Assembly: GCA_027081405.1 (NCBI GenBank)
Contig: JALWKO010000078.1
Location: 18,751-82,750, forward strand
Length of the DNA stretch: 64,000 nt
DNA from: Campylobacteraceae bacterium
GTDB lineage: Bacteria > Campylobacterota > Campylobacteria > Campylobacterales > Sulfurovaceae
Reading direction: 5' to 3'
Shown: positions 1 to 8,048 of the stretch, piece after piece
Numbering within the stretch: the first letter of the stretch is position 1
How the letters are laid out: each line of letters starts with the position of its first letter
Made by a program: the position numbers and the translations under genes
The notes under the pieces: generated by a model
The model's input: only the letters and a program-made list of their open reading frames with translations
Database searches by the model: none
What the model was told of the DNA's origin: nothing

Positions 1-606
1 GACGCTTCGGGTGATCTCGCTTGCCAGGGAGGAGACCATTCCCTCCAGCAAGAGGGCGAATGCCCCCGCCTGCTGCAGCGCCAGGGCATCCTCGATCAGT
101 CGGGCCGCCTCCTCTTCGGTGCGCCCCTGGACCCGATATCCCCCTTCGGCCCGGACCGACTGGGGACGCAGCCCGATATGGGCCACGACGGGGATCCCGT
201 TTTCCGAAAGGATCCGTACTACGTCGGCTTTTTCGGCTCCCCCCTCCACTTTGACCGCTTCGGCGCAGGTTTCCCGAAAGACCCGCGTGGCGTTCTCCAG
301 CGCCTGCTCCGGGGTCGCGTAGGTCCCAAACGGCATATCGAAAACGATCAGCGCGCGGTGGGCCCCTTTGCAGACCGCTTTGGTGTGGTAGAGCATCTGA
401 TCGAGGGTGGCGCTGAGGGTGTCGGGCTCGGCGTAAAAGCTCATGTTGAGGCTGTCTCCGACGAGGATCATCTCCACCTCGGGATCGAATATCCCCGCAA
501 ACAGCGCGTCGTACGCGGTGATCATCACCACCGGTTCACGCCCTTTCATCTCCCGGACGGTCCGGACGGTGACTTTCTTCCCGCTGGGGGAGCTCTGCAT
601 ACTCAT
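1..606 (-). CDS. panB: PanB, ketopantoate hydroxymethyltransferase (3' part outside window)
   Basis: Transfers a hydroxymethyl group from methylene-tetrahydrofolate to 2-oxoisovalerate, the first committed step of pantothenate synthesis in the cytoplasm. The visible 202 residues carry family hallmarks: MITAYDALFA near residue 28, ILVGDSLNM near 47, the segment DMPFGTYATPEQAL, and PVVAHIGLRPQSV. The enzyme is usually about 265-275 residues, so roughly 65 are missing beyond base 1. The ATG at 606 is preceded by AGGAG at 5-nt spacing; a second in-frame ATG lies two codons later. A TAAAAT-like -10 (632-637, minus strand) fits a start near 625. The gene is divergent from trpA. Confidence 0.93.
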   Translation of the reverse strand, partial: MSMQSSPSGKKVTVRTVREMKGREPVVMITAYDALFAGIFDPEVEMILVGDSLNMSFYAEPDTLSATLDQMLYHTKAVCKGAHRALIVFDMPFGTYATPEQALENATRVFRETCAEAVKVEGGAEKADVVRILSENGIPVVAHIGLRPQSVRAEGGYRVQGRTEEEAARLIEDALALQQAGAFALLLEGMVSSLASEITRSV

Positions 607-658
607 CGAAACTCCTTGCGATGCTCCATGGATCGTGAGGTATTTTATCCTAAATTAG

Positions 659-664
659 TATAAT
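659..664 (+). promoter_or_regulatory. -10 element of trpA promoter
   Basis: A perfect TATAAT lies 35 bp upstream of the preferred trpA start, placing transcription near 671 with a leader of about 28 nt. No convincing -35 is visible, which is common for sigma-70 promoters in Campylobacterota. Confidence 0.5.
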
Positions 665-698
665 ACCCCCAATTTCGTTGCACTCCAAGGAACTGCCC

Positions 699-1439
699 GT
701 GAAACGACTCGTCGCCTATCTCACCACCGGTTATCCCGATCCCGGATTCACCGTCGATCTGGCCCACGCCCTGGCCGAGGCGGGGGTCGACACCCTGGAG
801 CTGGGGATTCCCTTTTCCGATCCGATGGCCGACGGCCCGGTGATCGAGAGCGCCAACCTCAAGGCGCTGCAGCGGGGATTCAAAATGGCCGAACTTTTCG
901 AACTCTCCCGTCAAATCGCCCCGAAGATCGAAACGCTCTGGATGGGGTATTTCAACCCCTTCTACCATCTGGGGATGGGGCGTTTCGTCCGGGAGGCCGT
1001 CGATGCGGGGGTCAAGGGGTTCATCATCCCCGACCTGCCTTTTGAAGAGGCGCAACCCTACAAGCCGATGCTCCGGGAAGCCGGCCTCGATCTGATCGAC
1101 TTCATCGCCCCCACCGACACCCCCGAGCGGATCGGGATGATCGCTGCCGACGCCCGGCGTTTCATCTATCTGGTCGCCTACGCCGGGATCACCGGAAGCG
1201 CCCGGCGCGAGTCGCTCGAGGAGGTGATCGGGCAGATCCGCCGCCATACCGATACGCCGGTCTACGTGGGCTTCGGCGTCAATCCCGAAACGGCCCGGGA
1301 AAAAGCCCGCGGCGTAGACGGCGTCATCGTCGGATCGGCCTTCATCAAAGTGCTGCTGGACGATTCGCTGAGCTTGCAGGAAAAGATCCGCACCGTCACC
1401 GCGATGGCGCGGGAAATCAAAGAAAAAATCAACGAATAA
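699..1439 (+). CDS. trpA: TrpA, tryptophan synthase alpha subunit
   Basis: Cleaves indole-3-glycerol phosphate to indole and glyceraldehyde-3-phosphate and passes indole to TrpB. The catalytic pair is visible: Glu in LELGIPFSDP and Asp in DPMADGP. The phosphate-binding end reads GFGVNPETAR and GVIVGSAF. The GTG start at 699 has AAGGA at about 7-nt spacing and gives 246 residues; an in-frame TTG at 678 lacks a good ribosome site. The gene stands alone, about 4.9 kb from trpB on the same strand, instead of the usual adjacent trpBA pair. A short CCCC/GGGG hairpin just after the stop may act as a weak terminator. Confidence 0.96.
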   Translation: MKRLVAYLTTGYPDPGFTVDLAHALAEAGVDTLELGIPFSDPMADGPVIESANLKALQRGFKMAELFELSRQIAPKIETLWMGYFNPFYHLGMGRFVREAVDAGVKGFIIPDLPFEEAQPYKPMLREAGLDLIDFIAPTDTPERIGMIAADARRFIYLVAYAGITGSARRESLEEVIGQIRRHTDTPVYVGFGVNPETAREKARGVDGVIVGSAFIKVLLDDSLSLQEKIRTVTAMAREIKEKINE

Positions 1440-1464
1440 GCGTTCCCCGCGAAAAGGGGAGGCT

Positions 1465-1713
1465 TTAGGGGCGCCGGGAGAGGTAGCGCTCCAGCGCTTT
1501 GCGCTGGGCGGGAGAGATACGGGGGCGTTTGATCGTACATCCGCGTTTGTCGACAATGGCAAAAAACGGCGTGTTTGGGCAGCGATCATAGCGATCCAGC
1601 ACCCCATCGAGGTCTTTGTCATGCCAATTCGCGCGGATCTGACGATGGTGATGTCCCCGAGCGGCCAAGAGCGAAAGACCGGCGATGGCCAGGAGAACGA
1701 GTGCCCGAATCAT
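1465..1713 (-). CDS. Small exported protein with a thrombospondin type-3-like calcium motif
   Basis: An 82-residue protein with an N-terminal signal or anchor helix (about residues 1-19) and a single TSP3-like motif, DKDLDGVLDRYDRCPNTP (residues 33-50), the acidic loop type that binds calcium in OmpA-family and surface proteins. A basic, proline-containing tail follows (KRPRISPAQRKALERYL). The start overlaps the stop of the upstream low-complexity protein as ATGA, so the two are probably translationally coupled within the operon that begins with the two-component genes. Its function is unknown. Periplasmic or surface location is inferred. Confidence 0.75.
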   Translation of the reverse strand: MIRALVLLAIAGLSLLAARGHHHRQIRANWHDKDLDGVLDRYDRCPNTPFFAIVDKRGCTIKRPRISPAQRKALERYLSRRP

Positions 1714-3272
1714 CGGTGCCCTCCTCCCATACCGCCCATGCCGCCGAAGCCTCCGTCAGAATCGCTTCCGTGATCTCCGCCGAAGCCTCCCATTCCGCCG
1801 AAGCCTCCCATTCCGCCGGAGTTTCCGGCTCCCGAAGAGCCTCCGTGACCGCCATGGCCACCGTGCCCTCCGGAATTTCCGAAGCCTCCCATTCCGCCGA
1901 AAGCTCCCGTTGCTCCGGAAGTTCCATGACTGCTATGAGATCCAAAACCGCCCATACTTCCGTGATGTCCGCCGACCGATCCGCGATGTCCGTAACCGCG
2001 ATGTCCGTAACCGCGGGAACTGTGTGCCCCGTGATGACCGAAATGATCGCCAAGGACATCCAACGGACTGGGGTGAGACGCTCCGCGATGCGAGCTGAGT
2101 GCGCCGAGTGCGGCGTTCATACCGGCACGGGCGTGTTGGTGGGCGCTTTGATGCATCCCGTGTGCCCACGAATGGGCCGTTTGATGCATAGCATGAACCT
2201 GCTCGTGCATCGCATGGGCTTGCGCATGGGCATGTTGTGCTGTCGTTTGCGCATGGGTTTGTGCCCGGCTTTGCACCCGGGCATGCATCGCGGCGGCCCG
2301 TTCCTGAACGCTCTGACGCACCTGGGCGATCGCCGCTTGTTGTTGTTCGACGTTCATCGCGGCGATCTGGGATTTGATCCGGTTCATGATCGCATAGGCT
2401 TGCGAAGGCGGAACGCTACGCAACTGGGCGATCAAGCCGTCGATCGCATGGTGGGTACTATCCTGTGCGGCATGCTGCGACCCGTCCGTATGCGCTTGCC
2501 CGCGGGAATCGGAAGCGCTTTGATTCTGTGCTTGAGTGTGGGATCCGGAATGCTCCTGCGCGCTTCCCGAATGACTCTGCGCGGTGTTCGCATCCGTTTG
2601 GGTCTCGTCAGAATCGCCGGTTGCATGGGAGTCATGTCCCTCCGCACTGTCGTGGCCGGAAGCTGCCTGAGCCGAATCGGCGTTGGTCGACGTATCAGAC
2701 GGTGCGTTTCCCCGATCGGTTCCACTGTGACCGAGTGCCGCCCCCATGCCGTGTTGGGCCGCCTGTGCGGCGGTATCTATCCCTTGCTGTGCCGATTGGG
2801 CGGCTGTTTGCATGCCGCTGTGGGCCGCTTCATGGGCATGTTCCATCCCCTCCTGAGCCGCGGCCTGAGCGCTTTGCGTCCCTTGCATCGCCGCCGCTTG
2901 GGCGTTCGTCATTCCCACATGCGCGGCGTTATGGGCACTTTGTGCTCCCGTAGCGGCCGCCGAGCGTTCTGCGGCACGTTGAGCCTCTGAACCGTCGTTT
3001 GCGGAACTTTCCCCGTCAGCGGATGCGGCATGAGTGTCTGCACTTTGATCTCCCGACCGATCCTGGGAAGCTCCCCGATCCGACTGCGTCGTTTGTGCGT
3101 CTGCTTGGGAATTTTGCGCGTTTGCAGCGGTCGAAGCGCTATCGTGTACGCTTGTCGCATCGCCTTGGGCATTGTGCGCACTGGTATCTCCGCCAGGCCC
3201 TGCCATCAAAATGGGCGAGGCTGCCAGCAATGCCGCCAATACGGCGGCGGCGCGTTTGTGTTTCATTATCAT
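1710..3272 (-). CDS. Low-complexity Ala/His/Gln/Ser-rich exported protein with a Gly/Met/Phe tail
   Basis: About 520 residues. It begins with a clear signal peptide (MKHKRAAAVLAALLAASPILMA), then a long segment rich in Ala, Ser, Gln, His, Asp and Thr, a helical-looking middle with His every three or four residues (residues about 270-380, e.g. AHAMHEQVHAMHQTAHSWAH), and a C-terminal third made of GGMGGFGG-type repeats with His, ending GGHR. AGGAG lies 6 nt before the ATG at 3272; ATGs at 3275 and 3266 are alternatives. It sits between a sensor kinase and a TSP3 microprotein. The His and Met content suggests metal binding or a structural surface role, but this is inference. A long opposite-strand reading frame over the same DNA appears to be a compositional shadow. 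Confidence 0.72.
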   Translation of the reverse strand: MIMKHKRAAAVLAALLAASPILMAGPGGDTSAHNAQGDATSVHDSASTAANAQNSQADAQTTQSDRGASQDRSGDQSADTHAASADGESSANDGSEAQRAAERSAAATGAQSAHNAAHVGMTNAQAAAMQGTQSAQAAAQEGMEHAHEAAHSGMQTAAQSAQQGIDTAAQAAQHGMGAALGHSGTDRGNAPSDTSTNADSAQAASGHDSAEGHDSHATGDSDETQTDANTAQSHSGSAQEHSGSHTQAQNQSASDSRGQAHTDGSQHAAQDSTHHAIDGLIAQLRSVPPSQAYAIMNRIKSQIAAMNVEQQQAAIAQVRQSVQERAAAMHARVQSRAQTHAQTTAQHAHAQAHAMHEQVHAMHQTAHSWAHGMHQSAHQHARAGMNAALGALSSHRGASHPSPLDVLGDHFGHHGAHSSRGYGHRGYGHRGSVGGHHGSMGGFGSHSSHGTSGATGAFGGMGGFGNSGGHGGHGGHGGSSGAGNSGGMGGFGGMGGFGGDHGSDSDGGFGGMGGMGGGHR

Positions 3273-3319
3273 CATGCACTCCTTTTGATTTTGGATGGTG
3301 CAAGTATGACGCGTCCGGC

Positions 3320-4384
3320 TTACCCCGCCATTACCCGGTGCAGATCGAGACGGAAACGGCTCCCCTCACCGGGGGTACTCTCGACCGAAATCCCGATCCC
3401 CAGGACGTCGCAGAACTTTTTGACGATGTGCAATCCCAGTCCCAATCCCCGGTCCCCCTCCCGGTAATGGCGCTCGAAAATCCGTTCGGGGTGTTCGATC
3501 CCTTTACCCGTGTCTTCGACGACGAGCACGCCGTTTTCGTATCCGATCCGCACTTCCCCTCCGGGGCGGTTGTATTTGCCTGCATTGTCCAGAAGGTTGT
3601 CGACGATCCGCTCGAAGGCTTCTTTGTTGGTCCGCACCTTCAGGTCAGGGAAATCTCCCAACATGTATCGGATCCCCCGGGAAGCGTACAGCACCCCGAA
3701 ACGGTCACAGCGGGAAGCGAGCAGTTCCCGGAGCGAAAAAGTCTCCACGGCCAGTGGATGGCGATCAAGAAAGGAGCGGAGGTTTTTTTGCATCCCGTCG
3801 ATCGTATCGAGGCTCTCCTCCATCCGTCGCACCACCCGGTCGTCCGACCCGAGCCGGCGCCGAAGCAAACCGAGATTGATCCGCAGCGTGCTTAGCGGGG
3901 TATTGACGTCGTGCAAAAGATCCCGGACGAACTCTTCGTTGAGCTCGAGGGCCCGCTTCAGCGGGTAAAGGGCATACAGAGAAAAAAGTGCCGACAATGC
4001 CGCGATCAAAAAGAAAAATAGCGGTACGGTGGAGAAAAGTTCCCGTCTCAGGGTGGCAATCCGCTTTTTGTATCGATCGGATCCGAGTGTGAGGACCAAC
4101 ACATAGTTGCGGCTCCCCGGTATCGCAAACCGTGCGTGCACCCCCTTCCGATCGTGTCGCAACACCCCAAGCGCTTTGTGCACGTCGGCGGAATCGAACG
4201 ATACATCAAAAGCCGTACCCGTAGGCCGGAAGCTGAAAATCCGCATCTCCTGCAAGATTCGGTGATCGAGTTTTTTCTGCGCCTCCCGGTAGTTCCGATA
4301 GAGGACGAATGCGTAAAAAAGCCCCATCAGGAGAAAAAAGAGTGCGAAACTTTTGAGAAAAGATTCCCGCTCATGCGTTTTCAA
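3320..4384 (-). CDS. Sensor histidine kinase
   Basis: A 354-residue membrane kinase. Two transmembrane helices (about residues 10-29 and 118-140) flank a short periplasmic sensing region of about 90 residues. The H-box is LLHDVNTPLS with His158, the N-box is DNLLDNAGKYN (near 262-272), and the ATP lid has EDTGKGI and GLGLGLHIVKK. It presumably phosphorylates the response regulator encoded just upstream; the two genes overlap by 14 bp. The exported His/Met-rich protein gene begins about 48 bp downstream, so the signal may be envelope stress or a metal, but the sensing domain matches no family I recognise. Confidence 0.92.
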   Translation of the reverse strand: MKTHERESFLKSFALFFLLMGLFYAFVLYRNYREAQKKLDHRILQEMRIFSFRPTGTAFDVSFDSADVHKALGVLRHDRKGVHARFAIPGSRNYVLVLTLGSDRYKKRIATLRRELFSTVPLFFFLIAALSALFSLYALYPLKRALELNEEFVRDLLHDVNTPLSTLRINLGLLRRRLGSDDRVVRRMEESLDTIDGMQKNLRSFLDRHPLAVETFSLRELLASRCDRFGVLYASRGIRYMLGDFPDLKVRTNKEAFERIVDNLLDNAGKYNRPGGEVRIGYENGVLVVEDTGKGIEHPERIFERHYREGDRGLGLGLHIVKKFCDVLGIGISVESTPGEGSRFRLDLHRVMAG

Positions 4385-5009
4385 GGCGATACCCCACTCC
4401 CCGCACCGCCTCGATCGCGAGGGGAAGTTTTTTCTTGAGTTTGGCGATCGTCACCCGCAATCCGTTGGTACTTGGATGTTCCATCGCCTCCATCAATTCG
4501 TCATAGGGAACCACCTCTCCTATGCGGCGGAGCAGCGTACCGAGGATTCGGCGCTGCACCTCTCCCAGGACGTAACGTTCCCCTTCGTCGGTGTGCACCT
4601 CCCCCGTATCGGGATCGAAACGAAATGATCCGTACCGGATCGTCCCTCTTTCCCGTTCAGGGAAAAAACGGCGGATCCGCAGCACGAGTTCTTCGGGATC
4701 GAAGGGTTTTTTGAGATAGTCCACGGCCCCCAGATCGAATCCCCGGGCGATCGAAGCGATATCGCTCATGGCGGAAATATAGATCGCCGGGGTGGTATCG
4801 TCGGCCTCTTTGAGGAATCGGAGCACCTCGAATCCGTCCACATCGGGGACATTGATATCGAGAATATACAGATCGAAGCGCCGCTCGAAGGTCCGGTCGA
4901 AGACCGCTTCTCCCGAAGCGACCGACTCCACCCTGTGCCCCTCCAGTTCCAGATAGTCGCGAAGACTCTCGGCAAGATTGTAATCGTCTTCGAGAAGCAA
5001 AATTTCCAT
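4371..5009 (-). CDS. OmpR/PhoB-family response regulator
   Basis: 212 residues: a receiver domain (1-about 115) with acidic residues LEDD at 7-9, phospho-acceptor Asp51 in ILDINVPD and the conserved Lys101 in KKPF, followed by a short winged-helix DNA-binding domain ending in RGVGYRLE. It is first in an operon with its kinase and two exported proteins. A TATACT at 5021-5016 (minus strand) would place +1 at or next to the ATG at 5009, and no ribosome site precedes the ATG, so the message may be leaderless. It is divergent from mltG. Confidence 0.93.
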   Translation of the reverse strand: MEILLLEDDYNLAESLRDYLELEGHRVESVASGEAVFDRTFERRFDLYILDINVPDVDGFEVLRFLKEADDTTPAIYISAMSDIASIARGFDLGAVDYLKKPFDPEELVLRIRRFFPERERGTIRYGSFRFDPDTGEVHTDEGERYVLGEVQRRILGTLLRRIGEVVPYDELMEAMEHPSTNGLRVTIAKLKKKLPLAIEAVRGVGYRLENA

Positions 5010-5063
5010 AGGGGGAGTATAACACTTCCCCCTTACCGACCCGTTACCCGGGAATAAATGGGT

Positions 5064-5069
5064 TATAAT
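5064..5069 (+). promoter_or_regulatory. -10 element of mltG promoter
   Basis: A perfect TATAAT 28 bp upstream of the preferred mltG start. It overlaps the codons after an upstream in-frame ATG at 5058, which argues against translation from 5058 because that codon would lie upstream of the transcript. Confidence 0.55.
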
Positions 5070-5096
5070 GGGGCAAAAAAAGGCGAAATCCGCACC

Positions 5097-6314
5097 ATGA
5101 AGCGTCGGGGTTTGGTGATTGTGGGGATTGGATTGGTTGCATTCGTACTGATCGGCCTACGGATCACCCATCGCCCCCCCTCTCCCCGTTCGGCTCAAGC
5201 AACCGCGCCACATCCGGCCAAAACGCCCATCGCCCCTCCCAAAAAACATTCCCCCAAAACCGTCAAGCCTTCTCCTCTCGTTCATAAAACGGCTCCGAAC
5301 CCTACGAAACGGCATGCACTCCCGCCACTGGTATACATCCTCTCCTCCGATCCCGCTTCGGTGATTGAATCGTTCCAACGGCAGGGGATCGACGTCTGGA
5401 GCGGAGATTATCTGTTCCTTCCCTCTCCGGTACGCCCCGGTTGGATCCGCCCTCCCGCCGGAATTTCAGTGCATGAATTTTTGCGACGGATCAACGATTT
5501 TCCCCGGGAAAAGACCCGCCGGGTCGTCATGTACGCCGGAGACTCTCTGGACGATTTCATCCCCCGATTCGCTAGGCAGACCCGTATGGATCCCAAAGCG
5601 TTGCTCGAAGAGTATTACCGCCACAGCCCCTACATCGAGGGGGGGATCCTGGCGGGGTATTATCGCCTCCCTTATCGCCTGAGTCCCGCCCCGGCGATGG
5701 CTTATCTGACGGAGACGAGCGAACGGACGTTTCGGGAAATTTCCGAACGCCATCTGGGGCGCTACGATCCTGCCGAATTCCGACGCTATCTGATCATCGC
5801 GTCGATCATCCAGCGGGAGACCTGGCGGCGAAGCGAAATGCCCAAAATCTCTGCGGTGATCTACAACCGCCTGGCCAAAAATATGAAACTCCAGCTCGAC
5901 GCCACCCTCAACTACGGCCCCTGGTCCCACAAAAAAGTCACCCCCGAACGGATCCGAACCGATCGGAGCCGGTTCAATACCTATCGTTACTACGGACTTC
6001 CCCCTTTGCCGCTTGGGAGCGTCTCCGAATCGGCCCTCGAAGCGGCGTTCCGTCCGGCGAAAACCGACGCACTCTATTTCGTCAGGGGGAAAAACGGACG
6101 CCATATTTTCAGCCGTACCTATACCCAACACGAATCGTGGATCCACCGCCGCATCGCCACGCACAAATCCCATCGGGCAACATCCAGGCACCCCGACTCG
6201 TCCGACGAACAGCCGGAAAACGCCGTCGACAACCTCGTCAATTCCCTCCGTCCCCCGCCGACACCCCCTTTGGGTATAATCCCGAAGAATCCACCCCAAC
6301 GGACACGAGAATGA
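5097..6314 (+). CDS. mltG: MltG, endolytic murein transglycosylase
   Basis: Cleaves nascent glycan strands at the inner membrane and so limits peptidoglycan chain length. The 405-residue protein has an N-terminal membrane anchor (about residues 5-22), a Pro/Lys/Ser-rich linker, then the YceG domain. The catalytic Glu lies in [21 protein letters not shown] and [16 protein letters not shown] are the usual substrate-groove motifs. The start at 5097 is preferred over 5058 because of the -10 element between them. The stop overlaps the trpB start as ATGA, so the two are cotranscribed although functionally unrelated. Confidence 0.95.
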   Translation: MKRRGLVIVGIGLVAFVLIGLRITHRPPSPRSAQATAPHPAKTPIAPPKKHSPKTVKPSPLVHKTAPNPTKRHALPPLVYILSSDPASVIESFQRQGIDVWSGDYLFLPSPVRPGWIRPPAGISVHEFLRRINDFPREKTRRVVMYAGDSLDDFIPRFARQTRMDPKALLEEYYRHSPYIEGGILAGYYRLPYRLSPAPAMAYLTETSERTFREISERHLGRYDPAEFRRYLIIASIIQRETWRRSEMPKISAVIYNRLAKNMKLQLDATLNYGPWSHKKVTPERIRTDRSRFNTYRYYGLPPLPLGSVSESALEAAFRPAKTDALYFVRGKNGRHIFSRTYTQHESWIHRRIATHKSHRATSRHPDSSDEQPENAVDNLVNSLRPPPTPPLGIIPKNPPQRTRE

Positions 6315-7546
6315 CGCACGCTACGACAAACGAATTCTACATCCCCACCTCTTCCCCGTTCGATCCCGACGAAAACGGCCACTTCGGGATCTTCGGCGGG
6401 CGCTACGTCCCCGAAACCCTCATGCCGATCCTCGAAGAACTCAAAAAAGACTACGAAGCGGTCCGTTTCGACCCGGAGTTCTGGAAAGAGGTGGACTACT
6501 ACTACCGCCACTATGTCGGCCGACCCAGTCCTCTCTATTTCGCCGAAAACCTCTCCCGGGAGACCGGAGCGCGCATCTACCTCAAGCGCGAAGACCTCAA
6601 CCACACCGGCGCCCACAAGATCAACCATACCGTCGCCCAGGCGATCCTCGCCAAGCGGCTGGGCAAAAAGAAGATCATCGCCGAGACCGGCGCGGGACAG
6701 CACGGAGTGGCCACCGCCACCGTCGCGGCGCTTTTCGGTCTGGAGTGCGAGATCTTCATGGGGGCCAAAGACGTGGCCCGCCAGGAGCTCAACGTCTTCC
6801 GGATGAAACTGCTCGGCGCCAAAGTCCACGCCGTCCAAAGCGGTTCACGGACCCTCAAAGACGCTATGAACGACGCCATCCGCCACTGGGTCACCCACGC
6901 CCGGGACACCTTCTACGTCATCGGCACCGTCGCCGGCCCTCACCCTTACCCGATGATGATCCGGGACATCCAGAGCATCATCGGCTGGGAAGCCAAACGG
7001 CAAATCAAGCAGGCCGAAGGGCGTCTGCCCGATCACGTCATCGCCTGCATCGGAGGAGGGTCCAACGCCATCGGGATCTTCAACCACTTCCTCACCGAAG
7101 AGGAGGTCGAGTGCATCGGGATCGAAGCGGGCGGCCTGGGGCTGGACTCCAAGCACGGCGCCAGCCTGGCCAAAGGCTCCCCGGGAGTGCTCCACGGCCA
7201 GATGAGCTACCTGCTCCAGGACGAGGACGGCCAGATCCTGGAAGCCCACTCCATCAGCGCCGGCCTGGACTATCCCGGTATCGGCCCCGAACACGCCTAT
7301 CTCAAAGAGCGGGGCACGGTCCGCTACGACCACATCACCGACCGGGAAGCTTTGGATGCCTTCGTATGGCTCAGCCAGAAAGAGGGGATCATCCCGGCGT
7401 TTGAAAGCTCCCACGCCGTGGCGTACCTCAAAAAGATGCAGCCCGAAGAGCTGGCGGGCAAGCTGATCCTCATCAACCTCTCCGGACGGGGGGACAAGGA
7501 TATGATTCAAGCGAAAGAGCTCCTCGACTTCGGCGGAGCCGAATGA
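6311..7546 (+). CDS. trpB: TrpB, tryptophan synthase beta subunit
   Basis: PLP enzyme that condenses indole with serine to make tryptophan. The 411-residue protein carries the PLP lysine in HTGAHKIN, the GAGQHG loop, the phosphate-binding GGGSNAIG and the GIEAGG motif, all typical of the TrpB1 class that partners TrpA. The start at 6311 overlaps the mltG stop (ATGA), and the open frame upstream of it lies inside mltG. The trpA partner is 4.9 kb upstream. The gene is followed immediately by heptamer repeats and a four-helix-bundle gene. Confidence 0.96.
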   Translation: MTHATTNEFYIPTSSPFDPDENGHFGIFGGRYVPETLMPILEELKKDYEAVRFDPEFWKEVDYYYRHYVGRPSPLYFAENLSRETGARIYLKREDLNHTGAHKINHTVAQAILAKRLGKKKIIAETGAGQHGVATATVAALFGLECEIFMGAKDVARQELNVFRMKLLGAKVHAVQSGSRTLKDAMNDAIRHWVTHARDTFYVIGTVAGPHPYPMMIRDIQSIIGWEAKRQIKQAEGRLPDHVIACIGGGSNAIGIFNHFLTEEEVECIGIEAGGLGLDSKHGASLAKGSPGVLHGQMSYLLQDEDGQILEAHSISAGLDYPGIGPEHAYLKERGTVRYDHITDREALDAFVWLSQKEGIIPAFESSHAVAYLKKMQPEELAGKLILINLSGRGDKDMIQAKELLDFGGAE

Positions 7547-7555
7547 GATTCTAGA

Positions 7556-7575
7556 AACTAGTAACTAGTAACTAG
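7556..7575. repeat. TAACTAG heptamer array, left of the four-helix-bundle gene
   Basis: Nearly three tandem copies of a 7-bp unit (AACTAGT register) starting 9 bp after the trpB stop. Related arrays flank the other side of the next gene. Confidence 0.85.
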
Positions 7576-7592
7576 ATTTTGAAAGGTTAAAT

Positions 7593-7931
7593 GTGCTCTG
7601 TGAGAAATTGGATGTTTGGAAAAGATCGGCAGCGTTATCATCTGAACTCTATATCTACTTTCGTGATATTAAAGACTACGGTTTCAAAGATCAAATCACA
7701 CGAGCCGGGCTCTCAATACCCAGCAATATAGCCGAAGGAGTGGAACGTGCCACAGACAAAGAAACTATCCGTTTTCTCAATATCGCTCAGGGATCTTGTG
7801 CCGAGCTCAAGACCCAGATCTACATCGGAATGAAGATAGAGTATATAGATCGAGAAACCGGAAAAAAGTGGATCAGAGAATTGGAAGAAATCCACAAAAT
7901 GATCGGAGGCTTGAAAAAAGCACAAACGTAG
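7593..7931 (+). CDS. Four-helix-bundle protein (S23/bIVP-like family)
   Basis: 112 residues, all helical. It matches the four-helix-bundle family first seen in 23S rRNA intervening sequences: KLDVWKRS at the start, FKDQITRAGLSIPSNIAEG in the middle and a final helix IRELEEIHKMIGGLKKA. The GTG at 7593 has AAAGG at 6-nt spacing. The gene interrupts trpB and pepA and is bracketed by TAACTAG repeats, so it looks like an inserted cassette. Codon use is more A/T-rich than its neighbours. Molecular function is unknown; relatives bind nucleic acid or act as accessory proteins of diversity-generating retroelements, but no reverse transcriptase is present here. Confidence 0.82.
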   Translation: MLCEKLDVWKRSAALSSELYIYFRDIKDYGFKDQITRAGLSIPSNIAEGVERATDKETIRFLNIAQGSCAELKTQIYIGMKIEYIDRETGKKWIRELEEIHKMIGGLKKAQT

Positions 7932-7944
7932 AAACAAGAGACAA

Positions 7945-8033
7945 GTAACTAGTAACTAGAAAGTGCTAAGTTGGGTTTTGACACTTCCAGCTCCCTGACC
8001 TTCTCTAGTCTCTAGTTACTTGTTACTAGTTAC
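7945..8033. repeat. TAACTAG heptamer arrays forming an inverted repeat
   Basis: Two heptamers at 7945-7959 are followed about 50 bp later by the reverse-complement units at 8012-8033. Together they can form a long hairpin between the four-helix-bundle gene and pepA, either as a terminator-like structure or as the scar of an insertion. Confidence 0.75.
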
Positions 8034-8048
8034 TCAAAAAGGATCCCT

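Noticed and set aside
1575..2990. Long plus-strand open frame of 471 codons opposite the His/Ala-rich protein
   Set aside because: It lacks a ribosome site or signal and its composition mirrors the opposite strand. The minus-strand gene has a signal peptide, good ribosome site and ATGA coupling.
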